Assembly (NCBI RefSeq): GCF_034140825.1
Contig: NC_089035.1
Location: 41,780,001-41,844,000 of the forward strand
Length of the DNA stretch: 64,000 nt
Reading direction: 5' to 3'
DNA from: Oryza sativa Japonica Group
Lineage: Eukaryota; Streptophyta; Magnoliopsida; Poales; Poaceae
The notes below the pieces were generated by a model. The model was not told where the DNA came from and searched no databases. It worked only from the letters and a program-made list of their open reading frames with translations. A program made the position numbers and the translations under genes. Shown piece by piece: positions 1-9,735 of this stretch. Each line of letters begins with the position of its first letter. Position 1 is the stretch's first letter.

Positions 1-3000
1 CCCCCTCCCTCCCCATCTCTCTCTCTCTCCCTCTCCCCCACTCTGCCCGTGCGCTGCGCACGCGTGCGCGTGAGCCGCGCCGAGCCGAGCGCCCTCCGCC
101 CTCGCTGCCGTTTCCCGCCGACGCCGCCTAAATCGCTACGCCGCCCGTTGCTTCCCGCGCGCACGCGTGCCATGGTGGCCGACCGGCCAGTCGCCGCCGC
201 CGTCAGCGCCTGCCGCCCGTGTCGTCGCTCCGCTCCAAACCGCCCGGCCGTCATCGCCGTCGTCATCGCCTTGGCCCCGCCCCTCCTCGCGCGTGCTTCC
301 AAGGGACGGAGGCAGAGCTCCCCCCACCTCTGCCGCATCGCCCTCTCTCCCTCCTCCTTTTCCCCAAAGTGGCAAGGGGGCAAGCCCCCTTTCTCTCCCT
401 CTTTTTCCCTTTTTCCTCCCGCCGGCGTCATCCTCCCCCCCTGTCGCCGTTGGGGCCGCGACCGCCGAGCGCTGGCTCGCTCCCTTGACCGCCCAAGGTC
501 GGTTTCCAAACCAACATTGCCGCCCTATAAACCCAGGCACCCTCCCTTCCTTTTTCCCCTCCCAATCTCCCCCGTTTTTCACCCACGCCATTGTCGTCCC
601 TCTCGCCGACCGCCGCCGTCGCGTGTGCCGGAGGAGCCGGTGCGCGCTAGGACGCGGAAGGGGACTCCGGGTGCTCGTCTTCTTCCTCTTCCCCGGCCCG
701 AGGCCCGGAGAGATAACTCCCGTGCCGTCGGCCTCATGTCACTGCGCCCCATCACCCCCGCACGGTAGTGCCTCTCTCCGTTCTCCCTCCTCGTTCCATC
801 TCCTCCCCTTAGACTCGGGTAGTAGCACGAGTAGCCTCCCCGTAGCTAGCTGGCGCCGCCCCGACCGTTGCCGCCGGTCGCTGTGTGCTCGCCGCCGTCG
901 CCGCCCGTGCTCCGTAGCACCCGCTCGTCGCCGGCCTCGCTCGACGTAGCTCCGCCCAATCCTACGCTAGCAACGGACTCCCGGAGTCGCGTAGATGCTC
1001 TAGCTCGCCCGAATCGGTCTCCCGTCGCGCCATCGCTGTTTCCCCCTTCTCCCGCCGCCGGTTGCCGCCACCGCAATCCGCCGCCGTCGAGCATCCCCCA
1101 GCGAATCCGAGCCGTTGGCTCGTCTCCCCTCGTCCCGAGCAACTTCCCGGTGTGCTCGCTTTCGCCTGTATCGCCGTGGTTCGCTCCGCCGCCCGCCACC
1201 GTCGTCCGCCGTCCGTTCCGGCCGACGTCGTCGTCTACCTCCCGCCGGCCCGCGTGGCAGCCACGTAAGCGCCACGTCGGCGCCACCTCGGCCGCGACCG
1301 GGTCAAGCTGACCCCGGTCCGCCGCTTTCCCTCCGCCCCACTCGCGCGTGCGGTCCACCGCGAGCCGTGAGGCTGCGCGTGGCCCCGCCGCACCGCGTCC
1401 TCCGCGAACCGCGCGCATGCGCTGCGCCTCACCTCCCCAAACCCTAGCACGCCCCGCGTGCACCTCGCTCACGGTGAACCGAGTCGCCGACAAGCGGGTC
1501 CCACCCGGGACCACGCGGGATGGACCCGGCCCACCGGCTCTCTCTCTCCTCCCTGCCCGCGCGCATGTTTTGGGCCGCCTTCTCGGGCCGGCCGGCCCGT
1601 TAAGTTTGGACGAGCCGCCCTTTTCTCTCGGGCCGCGCCCCAGCCGCCCGAGGAAAGTCTAATTTGCCTCCCTCCTTCTTTTCTTTTCTTTTCTTTTTCA
1701 AAAAGCATTTAAATAAATTCTTTTTTTTTACCAAAAATCCAATAATCTTAGAAATTCAATATCTTCCCAACCGTAAGTCCGTTTGACTCCGTTCAACTTC
1801 CAAAATTCCTCAAATCTCGAGATCTATCTAATGGCATGCTTAGAGGTCAATAATAGGGCTTTATTTTCGCCGTTTGCTGAGTTGTCCCGTTTCGCGTGTA
1901 GTTCCGGAGCCCGAAGACCCGCAGTGCGAGGATTTCGAGGATCAAGCTCAAGATCTCGAGCAAGGCAAGCCACCCTTGAACATCTTGAGCCTATATTTGA
2001 ACTTAATTATGTTGCTTGAAAAATATTATGCATTGATAGGATTGCACTTAATCTGTTTGCCCAGTCTGCAAGGCAGACCGATGGGCCTACCTAGCTCATT
2101 GCGTCTGATCCTTCCTTTGTTAATTGTTATACCATGTTCCCTTGTAACCACCTAGTTGCGCCTCGGTAATCGTGCACTCTGCACGAGTATCGACGGTCGC
2201 CTTCAACCTTAAAATCTGAGAAACATCTTGGGTAAAACTTGGGTTTTACAAAAGACTTGGAAAACCCGACACCTGGGTCGGTGCTTGCGAACTAAATGAA
2301 TTTCCAAAATCGCGGACCGGGGAACGTACCGGGTGTATGGTTTCCCGCTCTTGCACTTAAGGACCGTTTCCTTGGAATTTCATCCGAACATAAGACAAGT
2401 GCGACCACATGGGTGGAATGGGACACCCCTGGCTGAGTAACTAGCTAAACGGGGGAGCCATGATGCCAAGAGACATGTGGATTCAACGGGGTGGTGTCGG
2501 GGAGAACCCCCGGGTTTCCTGGCACAGTATGGTCTGGGACCTAATCTGGTGTTGGTTTGGGACCCCTCTCGTTGGCATATGGTGAACCTGTGTCGGCTTT
2601 CGAAATGTCTTGTCATGAAAGCCTTAAGGTCTCTAGTCGTGGCTGTTCTGCACGGGCTGGATGATCCGGGTTAGTAATGTTGTGTGGGTAAAGTGTACCC
2701 CCTCTGCAGAGATTATTAAACTGTTCGAACAGCCGTGCCCACGGTCATGGGCGGATGTGAGGTGATTCCTAGCGTAGTTTTGTTTGACTACTGCTTTGTG
2801 AAATTTGCTGATGTGGTTTGGGATTGATGTTTGGAAAATCTGCGGCTGATGGGATCAGCCAGGCCCGGGTGGCCGTTTGAAAGCTGTTGGCCAGGTGCCA
2901 ATCTTGATCAATTCAAAAGACTGATACATTGCACATACTCCGACCGGACGAGACGCACTGTCTCATCCGTGTCGTTTGAGAAGCACTCACTTAGTTGTTT

Positions 3001-3473
3001 CAGAAAAGAGTTTAAATAAAATCAATTGCAAAAACAACAGCCTTTCCTTGAAGCCTGCATTAAACACTTATTTTCCATGGCTTGCTGAGTACTCCTGTAC
3101 TCACCCTTGCTCTATATAAATAATCCCCCCCCAGTTGCTGAAGAAGATGAAGTGGATCCCGCTGACGAGGAGTTCTTCCAGGAGCAAGTCGGCTACGATG
3201 AGTTTTAGGGTTTCGGCCTAGTTCCCAAGTCGCGCATGTGATGTGTGATCCAAGTCTTGGCTTCCGCTTCCCTTTTGTAATGCAGTTGTGAGCTCGGGAT
3301 CTGTCCGCAGCCCAACATGACTGTACTCCTACTCTATAATAAGGAGACCTCTGTTGCTGTGATATTCTGTCTTCCTGTGATACCAGCACTGTTTCCTGGG
3401 ACTGATATCGATTAACAGGTTAATTTGGAGCGTCACGGGCTAGTCCCGCTCGGGGCTAGTTCGGGGCGTGACA
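1..3473 (+). mobile_element. Long LTR of a Ty3/gypsy element (5' part outside the window)
   Basis: The right end is TGACA at 3469-3473, within a GC-rich terminus typical of rice gypsy LTRs. A TATAAA box at 526-531 is followed by a long GC-rich leader, then an AT-richer part that I recognise as the long-LTR RIRE3/RIRE8 kind. The family name is tentative and from memory. The element reads on the plus strand, and its left end is beyond position 1, so solo LTR versus full element cannot be told. It sits inside a Stowaway MITE whose remainder starts at 3474. The long open frames in 49-1700 are by-products of high GC content and are not genes. It is a fossil. Confidence 0.75.
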
Positions 3474-3669
3474 GTTTTTACTTGCAATGTTTGACTACTC
3501 GTCTTATTCAAAATTTTTTTGCAAATATAAAAAATGAAAAGTTGTGTTTAAAGTACCGTGGATAATAAAGTAAGTCACAAATAAAATAAATAATAACTTC
3601 AAAAATTTTTGAATAAGACGAGTGGTCAAACGTTGCAAGCAAAAACTTAAAATCCGGGGACAGAGGGAG
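3474..3669. mobile_element. Stowaway (Tc1/mariner) MITE, split by the LTR
   Basis: The two halves are inverted copies: the arm just after 3474 is complementary to the arm at 3600-3650. The right terminus reads CAGAGGGAG followed by TA (3670-3671), the Stowaway terminal repeat and TA target site. The matching left terminus is missing because the LTR inserted a few bases inside it, so the rest should lie left of the LTR, outside this window. Confidence 0.75.
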
Positions 3670-3671
3670 TA

Positions 3672-4370
3672 TATACAACACTTCTCCCTACGGTTGACTA
3701 ATGTGACTTGCGATAAGATTGGCTGACTTAGATAATCACAAGGTGAAAAGGTCAAATTTTGCAATCAAAGATGAGCTAGCTGCCGGCCGGTTTAGGCAAA
3801 TCTGGGCAGCAAAGCCCGTTAGATTCTGCGCAAGATTGCACGTGTCTGCAGTGAGCATGTATCCAAAGCCGCTGATCGTGTCAAGCTTCACTCTCGATCT
3901 ACTCCTCCAATCCACAATAAACAAATCTAATACATTCACGATATAACACATTGTAATGCAATATGATTCGTAGTACTTTCCCTAACGTCCCATGTTATGT
4001 ATAGTTCATTTTGGGATCGAGTGAGAATTCCATTGAAGTGATAGTGTGGTACTAGTACTACTATAAAACTATAGAACTATGTGTACTGCACTGGAAGCAC
4101 ATATGCTCTTGTGTTGATCTGAAGGTAACACAAGATAGATGGATCGATCTAAAGTATGAGCAAATACGAAATCGCATTGAATTTTATCTGATAGGAAAAA
4201 TCGCAATGAATCTTGATCCATGCAAACCAGCACGACCTCCATAACTCAAGTAAATGGCTCACAACAATCTATGACCTCTATAACTTAAGTTCTTGCTAGA
4301 GGGCCGATCACAGTGGACACATGGTTCTCTTATTCAATTTTAGTACTAACTATGTACTAACTGTAAACCA
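3672..4370. other. Intergenic, 3' flank of the first TAXI gene
   Basis: AT-rich sequence with no gene I can support. It includes the likely 3' untranslated region of the minus-strand gene that stops at 4371. No copy of the small Pol III RNA block found at 6.5-9.7 kb is seen here. Confidence 0.5.
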
Positions 4371-5639
4371 TTAGGCAGCGACAGTGAAGTTGAAGTTGCT
4401 GCAGGTGGTCTGGAGCCCAAAGAGGAGGCCACTGAAGCCGAGCTGCTGCTTCTCCTCGTCGAACACCACCAGGTTGTGCTCCATCTGGTGCCCGCCGATC
4501 ACCACCGCCGGGCCGTACCCGACCTTCTCCGGCCTCATCTCGACGAACGCGAAGCACGCCGTGGCGTCGTCCACCTGCACCAGCGAGTTGCCGCCGAAGA
4601 TGTACCACGCCGCGCCGTCCTCGAGGTTGATGTTGATGTCCGGCACGGCGTAGCCGAGCCGGTTCGAGCCGATCGTCCGGCTCTCGTAGCACAGCTCGAA
4701 CGGCGCCACCGGCGGCGCCACCTTCTTCGGCCATTGCAGGATCTCGTCCCACGCCTTGACGAACGGGCCGTACACGTCGGGGCGGAGCTCGGTGTACGGA
4801 ACCATGGAGCTCAGCTGGACGACGAGTGGCGCCCCGTGGTTGGGTAGTGGCACCTGGTGGTGGTTCACCTCGATGCTCTTGGCCGTGATGTAGTACCCGC
4901 CGCCATTGCCGCCGGCGAGCTCCGGGCTGCGGCGGAGCGCGGTGTAGGACAGCTTCTGCATGATGTCCGGCCGCGAGTAGGGGAAGATGAGGACGAACGG
5001 GCCGCCGCCGAAGACGGCGACGCTCGGGAGGCAGAGCGCGAACTTCTTGGCGACGTTCTGCGTCGCCGCGACCTGCGCGTGCAGCGCGAGGTCGGATCGC
5101 CCGAGACCGGCGACGCCGACGGCGCCGGCGGGGAGCGAGGCGAGGAGGGAGCCCGGCGCGCAGGAGGCGACGGCCGGGAAGGTGACCGGGTAGAGCGGGT
5201 TGCTGCCGTTGGTGGCGTCCGCGGCGAGCGCCGTGCGCGTCAGGTCCCCCGGCGCGCACCTCCCGGTGACACCGTTGTACGGGTGCGCCGTGCATTTGTT
5301 GCCGTAGCGGTAGTCGCCGCCGGCGCCGCCGTACTGCATCCAGCAGCTCGGCGGCGTGTAGTGGTTGGCCTCCACGCACTCGCGCTCGTAGGGGAGGACG
5401 GTGGAGTGGGAGGCGTCGCAGGTCGACCAGACGAGCTCGCCGGAGAGGTCGAGGGCGAGGGGGTGGCCGTCCTTGACGGCGATGGTGTAGAGCTTGGTGG
5501 CGCCGTCCTTGGTGACGGCCGTGACGAGGGGCTTGCCGCCGCCGCCGCTTGCCAGCGTGTGCCACGGCAACACGGCGAGGAAGGAGATGACCACCAGGAG
5601 AAGCGGTTTGCCTTTGGATTTGGCCTGCGGCGACGACAT
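4371..5639 (-). CDS. TAXI-type xylanase inhibitor-like protein (TAXI-1)
   Basis: Intronless gene for 422 residues. Residues about 12-30 are a hydrophobic signal peptide, followed by a pepsin-like fold: TAXI_N with LDLSGELVWSTC where the first catalytic Asp lies, a Cys-rich loop, the strand AVFGGGP, then TAXI_C with FELCYESR and VVIGGHQMEHNLVVFDEE. The second catalytic DSG/DTG of aspartic proteases is replaced by QLSSMVPYT, so proteolysis is unlikely. Wheat TAXI-I family members are apoplastic inhibitors of GH11 xylanases. The residue matching TAXI-I His374 (four before the last Cys) appears to be Leu, so activity on xylanase is uncertain. A TATA box lies about 95 bp upstream of the ATG. All four intact minus-strand TAXI genes here have the same gene structure. 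Confidence 0.95.
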   Translation of the reverse strand: MSSPQAKSKGKPLLLVVISFLAVLPWHTLASGGGGKPLVTAVTKDGATKLYTIAVKDGHPLALDLSGELVWSTCDASHSTVLPYERECVEANHYTPPSCWMQYGGAGGDYRYGNKCTAHPYNGVTGRCAPGDLTRTALAADATNGSNPLYPVTFPAVASCAPGSLLASLPAGAVGVAGLGRSDLALHAQVAATQNVAKKFALCLPSVAVFGGGPFVLIFPYSRPDIMQKLSYTALRRSPELAGGNGGGYYITAKSIEVNHHQVPLPNHGAPLVVQLSSMVPYTELRPDVYGPFVKAWDEILQWPKKVAPPVAPFELCYESRTIGSNRLGYAVPDININLEDGAAWYIFGGNSLVQVDDATACFAFVEMRPEKVGYGPAVVIGGHQMEHNLVVFDEEKQQLGFSGLLFGLQTTCSNFNFTVAA

Positions 5640-5733
5640 GGTGTACCGTGTATATATGTACGTGAGTTTTGTTAGGCTAATCGTGATTAGTGTGTGGTAA
5701 TCTGATGTGATTTGATGAATGCATGGTTTGCTC

Positions 5734-5741
5734 TTTATATA
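5734..5741 (-). promoter_or_regulatory. TATA box of TAXI-1
   Basis: Reads TATATAAA on the minus strand, about 95 bp before the start codon at 5639. This gives a 5' leader of roughly 65 nt and supports the chosen ATG. Confidence 0.6.
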
Positions 5742-5744
5742 GAT

Positions 5745-6340
5745 CGAGCTAGTGGTCGTGGCCTGTCAGGTAGTAAGTACTAATTTTTTGTTTTCAATTT
5801 TTGTATCATTCAATTGGAAGCTTCGCCATGCAAATTAATATGCAATCGCCAGATGCTTACACCGTTACACGTGCTTTAATGTGAGCATCATGTATGCATG
5901 CACGGCGAATAAATTAGCCCTGGAGAAGGCGTGACGGTGGCATATATACACGTGAACGTGACCGATGGCAAATAGTATTGCAGAGAGGAAATATAATGCA
6001 CCATGCATAGGAAAGAAAAACGAGCCATGCCGTTGTTGCACGGTGGTGATTTACATCGGAGTCGGCAAACGAAGTTGACTCGTGGGCAGTCGGCACGTGG
6101 ATGGGCTCGATCGAGATTCGAGTGTCCTAGTTCTATAGAACTATAAACGCGAATTTATTTTATTTGTTTCAAATATAGATGAAATGAATCAAGCATGTGA
6201 ATCACGTACTACACCTCACTGCCTCAGCCATCTTGTCGGGTATACACACAAAATAATGACTCCAACTCATTTTCTGACTTCTTCCTTTTCGTCCCCGAGG
6301 GAGTAGAACTCAAGAAAACAGGTTGATTACTCAGATAGTT
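5745..6340. other. Intergenic upstream of TAXI-1
   Basis: Promoter-side DNA of TAXI-1 and spacer with no coding region I can support. Short plant cis-motifs such as ACGTG occur, but none is clear enough to call. Confidence 0.4.
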
Positions 6341-6481
6341 GAAGCTCTCACAGTACAATACAATGGAAAGCAGCCCAGCTGAGCTGATGGCCGAGCCAAC
6401 AGAAGGCCCTTCCACTCATACATTCCGGCCCAACTTCAAGCCCATGCCATATGGCTTCGACCTTTTACTCGTCGCGTTCTT

Positions 6482-6526
6482 TAGTACCGCACCGCTTAAT
6501 CACATCATGCACGACCACTTTATATA
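6482..6526 (+). promoter_or_regulatory. USE + TATA promoter of small RNA gene copy 1
   Basis: A 26-bp block starting TAGTACCGCACCGCTTAATC and ending in CACATCA (6482-6507) is followed, exactly 13 bp after CACAT, by TTTATATA at 6519-6526. It has the layout of plant snRNA-type promoters (upstream sequence element plus TATA) at the short spacing typical of Pol III U6/U3 genes. GGCCC motifs resembling the monocot-specific promoter element (RGCCCR) lie upstream at about 6395-6435. Confidence 0.7.
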
Positions 6527-6545
6527 GTCCTCCAATGTAACCAAT

Positions 6546-6643
6546 CGCAAGCAATGACGAAAAGCACCAGCACTGGTGGGTCCAGTGCATTCTCCATATA
6601 TTTAAGGACGTGTGCGCTACTGAGCTTTCATAAGTTTCCTTTT
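6546..6643 (+). ncRNA. Pol III-type box C/D-like small RNA, copy 1
   Basis: The predicted RNA starts about 25 nt after the TATA box. In order: closing-stem strand GCAAGC, box C-like ATGACGA (6554-6560), 9 nt, a 7-bp perfect hairpin GCACTGG / CCAGTGC (6570-6588) with loop TGGGT, a variable segment, box D CTGA (6620-6623) and the other stem strand GCTTTC. The terminator is weak (TTTT at 6640-6643). The D' box CTGA present in copies 2-4 is lost. Other copies carry compensating base changes in the hairpin, arguing for a selected RNA structure. Target and name are unknown to me. Confidence 0.6.
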
Positions 6644-7118
6644 GCATTCTTATCTTTTGAAATCATTCGTCAAAAAATGGTAACAAATCACAATTCATAA
6701 AATAAAAATTGTTTCTTTTATATTTTTTGAAACCATTTGTCGGGAAAACTGTAACAGAACACAACTCATAAAATGCAAAGTGCACCTACGATATACAGCC
6801 TTCTGGAGTACTTTCCTCCAGTTAAAGACCCTATATATGGCCTATTTACTTGAGTGCCATATCAAACACTTCTGTAAATTGACCGTTCAAAAAAAAACAC
6901 TTCTGTAAATTGAGCTGGAAATGAAGCGGTCTCTCTTTTCTTTTTTTGTGAGAAGAAAAGCCCTGTAAATCATTGCCTCAACACGGTCAAACTAAGCCAA
7001 GCCAAGTTGACCTCACAACGGTCGGACTAAGCTCATCCTAGTAAAGCCTATATCAGACTTGGGCCATTGGTTGTTATACCCTACGAGGGACCCCTAGCAC
7101 GCACACTCGCTACGTTTT

Positions 7119-7163
7119 TAGTACCATACCGCTTAATCACATTATGTCCGACCGGTTTAAATA
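7119..7163 (+). promoter_or_regulatory. USE + TATA promoter of small RNA gene copy 2
   Basis: TAGTACCATACCGCTTAATC followed by ACATTA (7119-7144), with CACAT 13 bp before TTTAAATA at 7156-7163. Same order and spacing as the other three copies. Confidence 0.7.
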
Positions 7164-7185
7164 GTCCGGCATGGAGCAAGTACAT

Positions 7186-7287
7186 CACCGAGCAATGACG
7201 AAATGCATCAACGCTGGCGGGTCCGGCGTATTCACCTGATCATTTAGGACAGAGATTGTGCACCACTGAGCTTTGACATGTTTTTTT
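7186..7287 (+). ncRNA. Pol III-type box C/D-like small RNA, copy 2
   Basis: Box C-like ATGACGA at 7195-7201; 9 nt later the hairpin ACGCTGG / CCGGCGT (7211-7229) with loop CGGGT, all seven positions pairing with one G-T wobble; D'-like CTGA at 7236-7239; box D CTGA at 7266-7269 flanked by GCTTTG; and a seven-T Pol III terminator at 7281-7287. Relative to copy 1 the stem differs on both strands in a compensating way. A fragment of a TAXI gene 3' end lies 170 bp downstream, so this RNA gene and a TAXI copy were probably duplicated together. Confidence 0.65.
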
Positions 7288-7459
7288 ATCTTCGATTTCA
7301 ATATGCATTTTTGACAACGACTTCAGTATCCATCTGACGTAATCTAGGAATTTTTTTCTTCAATCCCAGGATGATTTGACAGCATCTGGTGATTTCCTCT
7401 TCAATTTTCAAGTCCAGTATGTATTGATAATGACTTTTAACTTTAGCATCTGATGCGAT

Positions 7460-7490
7460 CTAGGCCGCAAGAGAGAAGTTGAAGTTGTTG
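7460..7490 (-). pseudogene. Remnant of a TAXI gene 3' end
   Basis: On the minus strand this encodes NNFNFSLAA and a stop, matching the C-terminal CSNFNFTLAA of TAXI-2 including the sequence around the stop codon. It is cut at 7491 by a MITE terminus, and no further TAXI sequence is seen beyond. It is a ghost of a tandem TAXI copy between TAXI-1 and TAXI-2. Confidence 0.7.
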
Positions 7491-7921
7491 CAGCCCCGTT
7501 CTTTTACTATTAAGATTAGATTTTAACTTAATTTTCATTAGTATGTTTTTCAAACGGTTGAAACACTGTGTCTTATGCGGAAGCTTTTTATGTAAAAGTT
7601 GTTTTGCTTTCAAATATATTTTGAAAAAAATCAATTTTAAATTTATAATAATAATTAATACTCAATTAATCATGTGTTGACGATTTTCTCATTTTGTATG
7701 CCTACACTTAATCTTACGGCCTTATCTTTTCGCTTGTGCTTATGCTTATTCTTATCAGCCAAATTTTGATTTTTCAATCTTAAATTTGAAGTTGATTTTG
7801 GGGTTTTTTATCGAAGTTTATTTTCAGCCTTTGATTTTATATCGCTAAGAACACATATATATAAAAGTTTATTTATAATTTTTTTTTTCGTTTGTAAATA
7901 CGTCGTTTTGCGATGGGGCTG
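7491..7921. mobile_element. MITE with CAGCCCC termini
   Basis: Begins CAGCCCCGTT and ends ATGGGGCTG, giving inverted ends around an AT-rich 431-bp body. Flanks TTG and TTA are a possible 3-bp target duplication with one mismatch. Superfamily uncertain. It truncates the TAXI remnant. Confidence 0.55.
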
Positions 7922-8193
7922 TTAATCTTCGTAGTATACATTTACGGGTCAATAAATTTGATAATTCGTGTATGCTGTAGTGTGTCGTAGCCCGTACCAC
8001 ATCCAACACTTCTCACAATTGGGCTGGAAATGGAAAATTCTTTTTTTTTTTGAAGAGGCGCGGCCCATCGTTGCTTCAAAACGGCAGGGCAAAGCCCAGC
8101 CTAACTAAGTCTGAGTTGTCTCTGTTGGATGTCACCTTCCGGCCCAACCGGAAGCCCTGGCAGTCGCTTCGATTTGGGGCACTAGACTTTTTT

Positions 8194-8238
8194 TAGTACC
8201 GTATTGCTTAATCACATTATGGCCGACCTGTTTAAATA
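8194..8238 (+). promoter_or_regulatory. USE + TATA promoter of small RNA gene copy 3
   Basis: TAGTACCGTATTGCTTAATC then ACATTA (8194-8219), with CACAT 13 bp before TTTAAATA at 8231-8238. About 60-200 bp upstream, GGCCCA motifs and a conserved TTCCGGCCCAAC segment are shared with copy 1. Confidence 0.7.
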
Positions 8239-8259
8239 CTCCCGCACGTAGCAATTGCA

Positions 8260-8364
8260 ACGAAGCAATGACGAAAAGCACCAACACCGGCGGGTCCGGT
8301 GTGTCTACCTGATTTAACCATTCGGGACAAGATGGGTGTGCCTTCCGAGCTTTGACGATTTTTT
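8260..8364 (+). ncRNA. Pol III-type box C/D-like small RNA, copy 3
   Basis: Closing stem CGAAGC / GCTTTG, box C-like ATGACGA at 8268-8274, then 9 nt and a perfect hairpin ACACCGG / CCGGTGT (8284-8302) with loop CGGGT, and D'-like CTGA at 8309-8312. The box D position reads CCGA (8345-8348), so this copy may be impaired as a C/D RNA. Six T's at 8359-8364 form the terminator. Confidence 0.6.
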
Positions 8365-8369
8365 GTTTT

Positions 8370-9440
8370 CCCCTTCGGTTTCAAGCTTTCAGCTTTTACC
8401 TTCTTTTTTTTTCCTGTTTTCCTTTTCGGTTTCAGGCTTTCAGCGATGCATTGATCACATCTCAGAAATTTCTGAGTCAGTAACAAATCTGTGGCCTTTC
8501 TCCATTATTCATTGAATTGTACTTGTAACAAAACACAACTCATAATAATAATGAAAAAAAAATGGATGCACATCTGATGCATATGTGTGGAAAAAATAAG
8601 GATCACTAACGTATACACTATATAGTCGATCGACTATAACCTTCCTCTCTTCCTCTGCCCTGAATGTCTTAGACCACCGAGCAGTGGTGTTATCTGCACG
8701 GGCTACTTATCCAATTCATGGTCAGATCGAGTTTCTAGTTGAATGCAGTGCATAAGAGAAAGCTGAAGGACATAAAGTTTAGAAAATTAGTAAATGATGT
8801 CTAACAGATCTCTCCAACAAGTTGAATCCTGACGACATGTCTTTCTTATCTGTTGGGTTTCCTGTTTAGCCCCATATGTGTTGAACAGAATCGTCTTGGC
8901 GAAAAGCAGTTCTCATTCCCACCGCCGGATCGATGTCCTCACCTAGTCTGGAATTTGAAGGTCTGATGCAAAATACAGCAGATGATGCTAATGCTAAATT
9001 CTCGCTTCCTCTTGGTGTTTTCACCAGATATATGGGGTGCTAAAAACTGGAAGGTTTTTTTAACTGAAAGGTCAATATGTCATTCAGGACTTTGTTTCCA
9101 CAAAAAATGCAGGACCTGATGGGGTTCATGTAGCATGTGTACCAGACGAACACCGCTGTAAACTGCTGCATTTCAGCTTGAATTGCTTGCTATGTTTGTG
9201 GGACTAGTTCAACAATCCATGGTTTGACAGGTTGTTAGAATTCATCAGCAGTTACACTTATTTTAGAACCGAGGGAGTAATCTTGAACGTGATCTTTCCC
9301 TTTCTTTAAGGGAAAAAAAACAGTACAGTGCTAGTTCAAATTAACTAAGCATGTGAATCACAAATCTCAATCATCTGCGAAGTGTACCATCATTTCTGCC
9401 TTTCCCCCCAAGTGGTAGATACTCCTTCAGGTGTGCAGGG
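8370..9440. other. Spacer between small RNA copies 3 and 4
   Basis: No coding region. 8492-8582 resembles the TAXI-2 3' flank at 9882-9977, including ACAACTCATAATAATAAT, so the duplicated unit covered RNA gene plus TAXI 3' flank. A perfect 18-bp palindrome lies at 8621-8638 and a Stowaway-like terminus at about 9260-9280. Confidence 0.5.
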
Positions 9441-9564
9441 CAATTCCACCGCGTTCTGTCAATTGGACTGGAAAGGAAGGCCCGGCCCATCGTTGCCTCA
9501 GAACGGCAGGACTAAACCAAGCCCAACATGGCCCATAACTGCCTCGCAACGTCGGAGTTAAGTT

Positions 9565-9609
9565 TAGTACCGTACTGCTCAATCACATTACGATCGACCA
9601 TTTTAAATA
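9565..9609 (+). promoter_or_regulatory. USE + TATA promoter of small RNA gene copy 4
   Basis: TAGTACCGTACTGCTCAATC then ACATTA (9565-9590), with CACAT 13 bp before TTTAAATA at 9602-9609. Several RGCCCR motifs, as in monocot snRNA-type promoters, lie at 9480-9535. Confidence 0.7.
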
Positions 9610-9631
9610 GTTCCGCACGTAGCGATTGCAT

Positions 9632-9735
9632 CGTCAAGCAATGACGAAAAGCACCAGCACCGGCGGGTCCGGCGCTCTACCTGATATTATTCGGGACAGA
9701 TGATGCACCTTCTGAGCTTAAACCCCAATTTTTTT
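9632..9735 (+). ncRNA. Pol III-type box C/D-like small RNA, copy 4
   Basis: Closing stem AAGC / GCTT, box C-like ATGACGA at 9641-9647, then 9 nt and the hairpin GCACCGG / CCGGCGC (9657-9675; one A-C mismatch) with loop CGGGT, D'-like CTGA at 9681-9684, a C'-like GATGATG, and box D CTGA at 9712-9715. A seven-T terminator lies at 9729-9735. The gene converges on TAXI-2, whose stop codon is at 10011, leaving under 300 bp between them. This is the copy with the most complete set of signals. Confidence 0.65.

Noticed and set aside
49-1712. Several long GC-rich open frames on both strands
   Set aside because: They lie in the U3/R part of a gypsy LTR, have no domain, and are open in many frames at once as expected from GC content.
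4857-5675. Plus-strand frame opposite TAXI-1, and similar antisense frames opposite TAXI-2 (9942-11312), TAXI-3, TAXI-5, TAXI-6 and TAXI-7
   Set aside because: Arg/Ala-rich mirror frames of GC3-rich genes. No signal, domain or conserved start.
8621-8638. 18-bp perfect palindrome
   Set aside because: Isolated, with no partner sites or nearby gene start. Probably chance or a decayed MITE end.
6482-9735. Reading the four repeated blocks as SINEs, tRNAs, telomerase RNA, U6 or U3
   Set aside because: No A/B box, no tRNA fold, no telomere template (CTAAACCC), no U6 or U3 core sequence. The promoter is external USE/TATA and the copies are confined to one cluster here.
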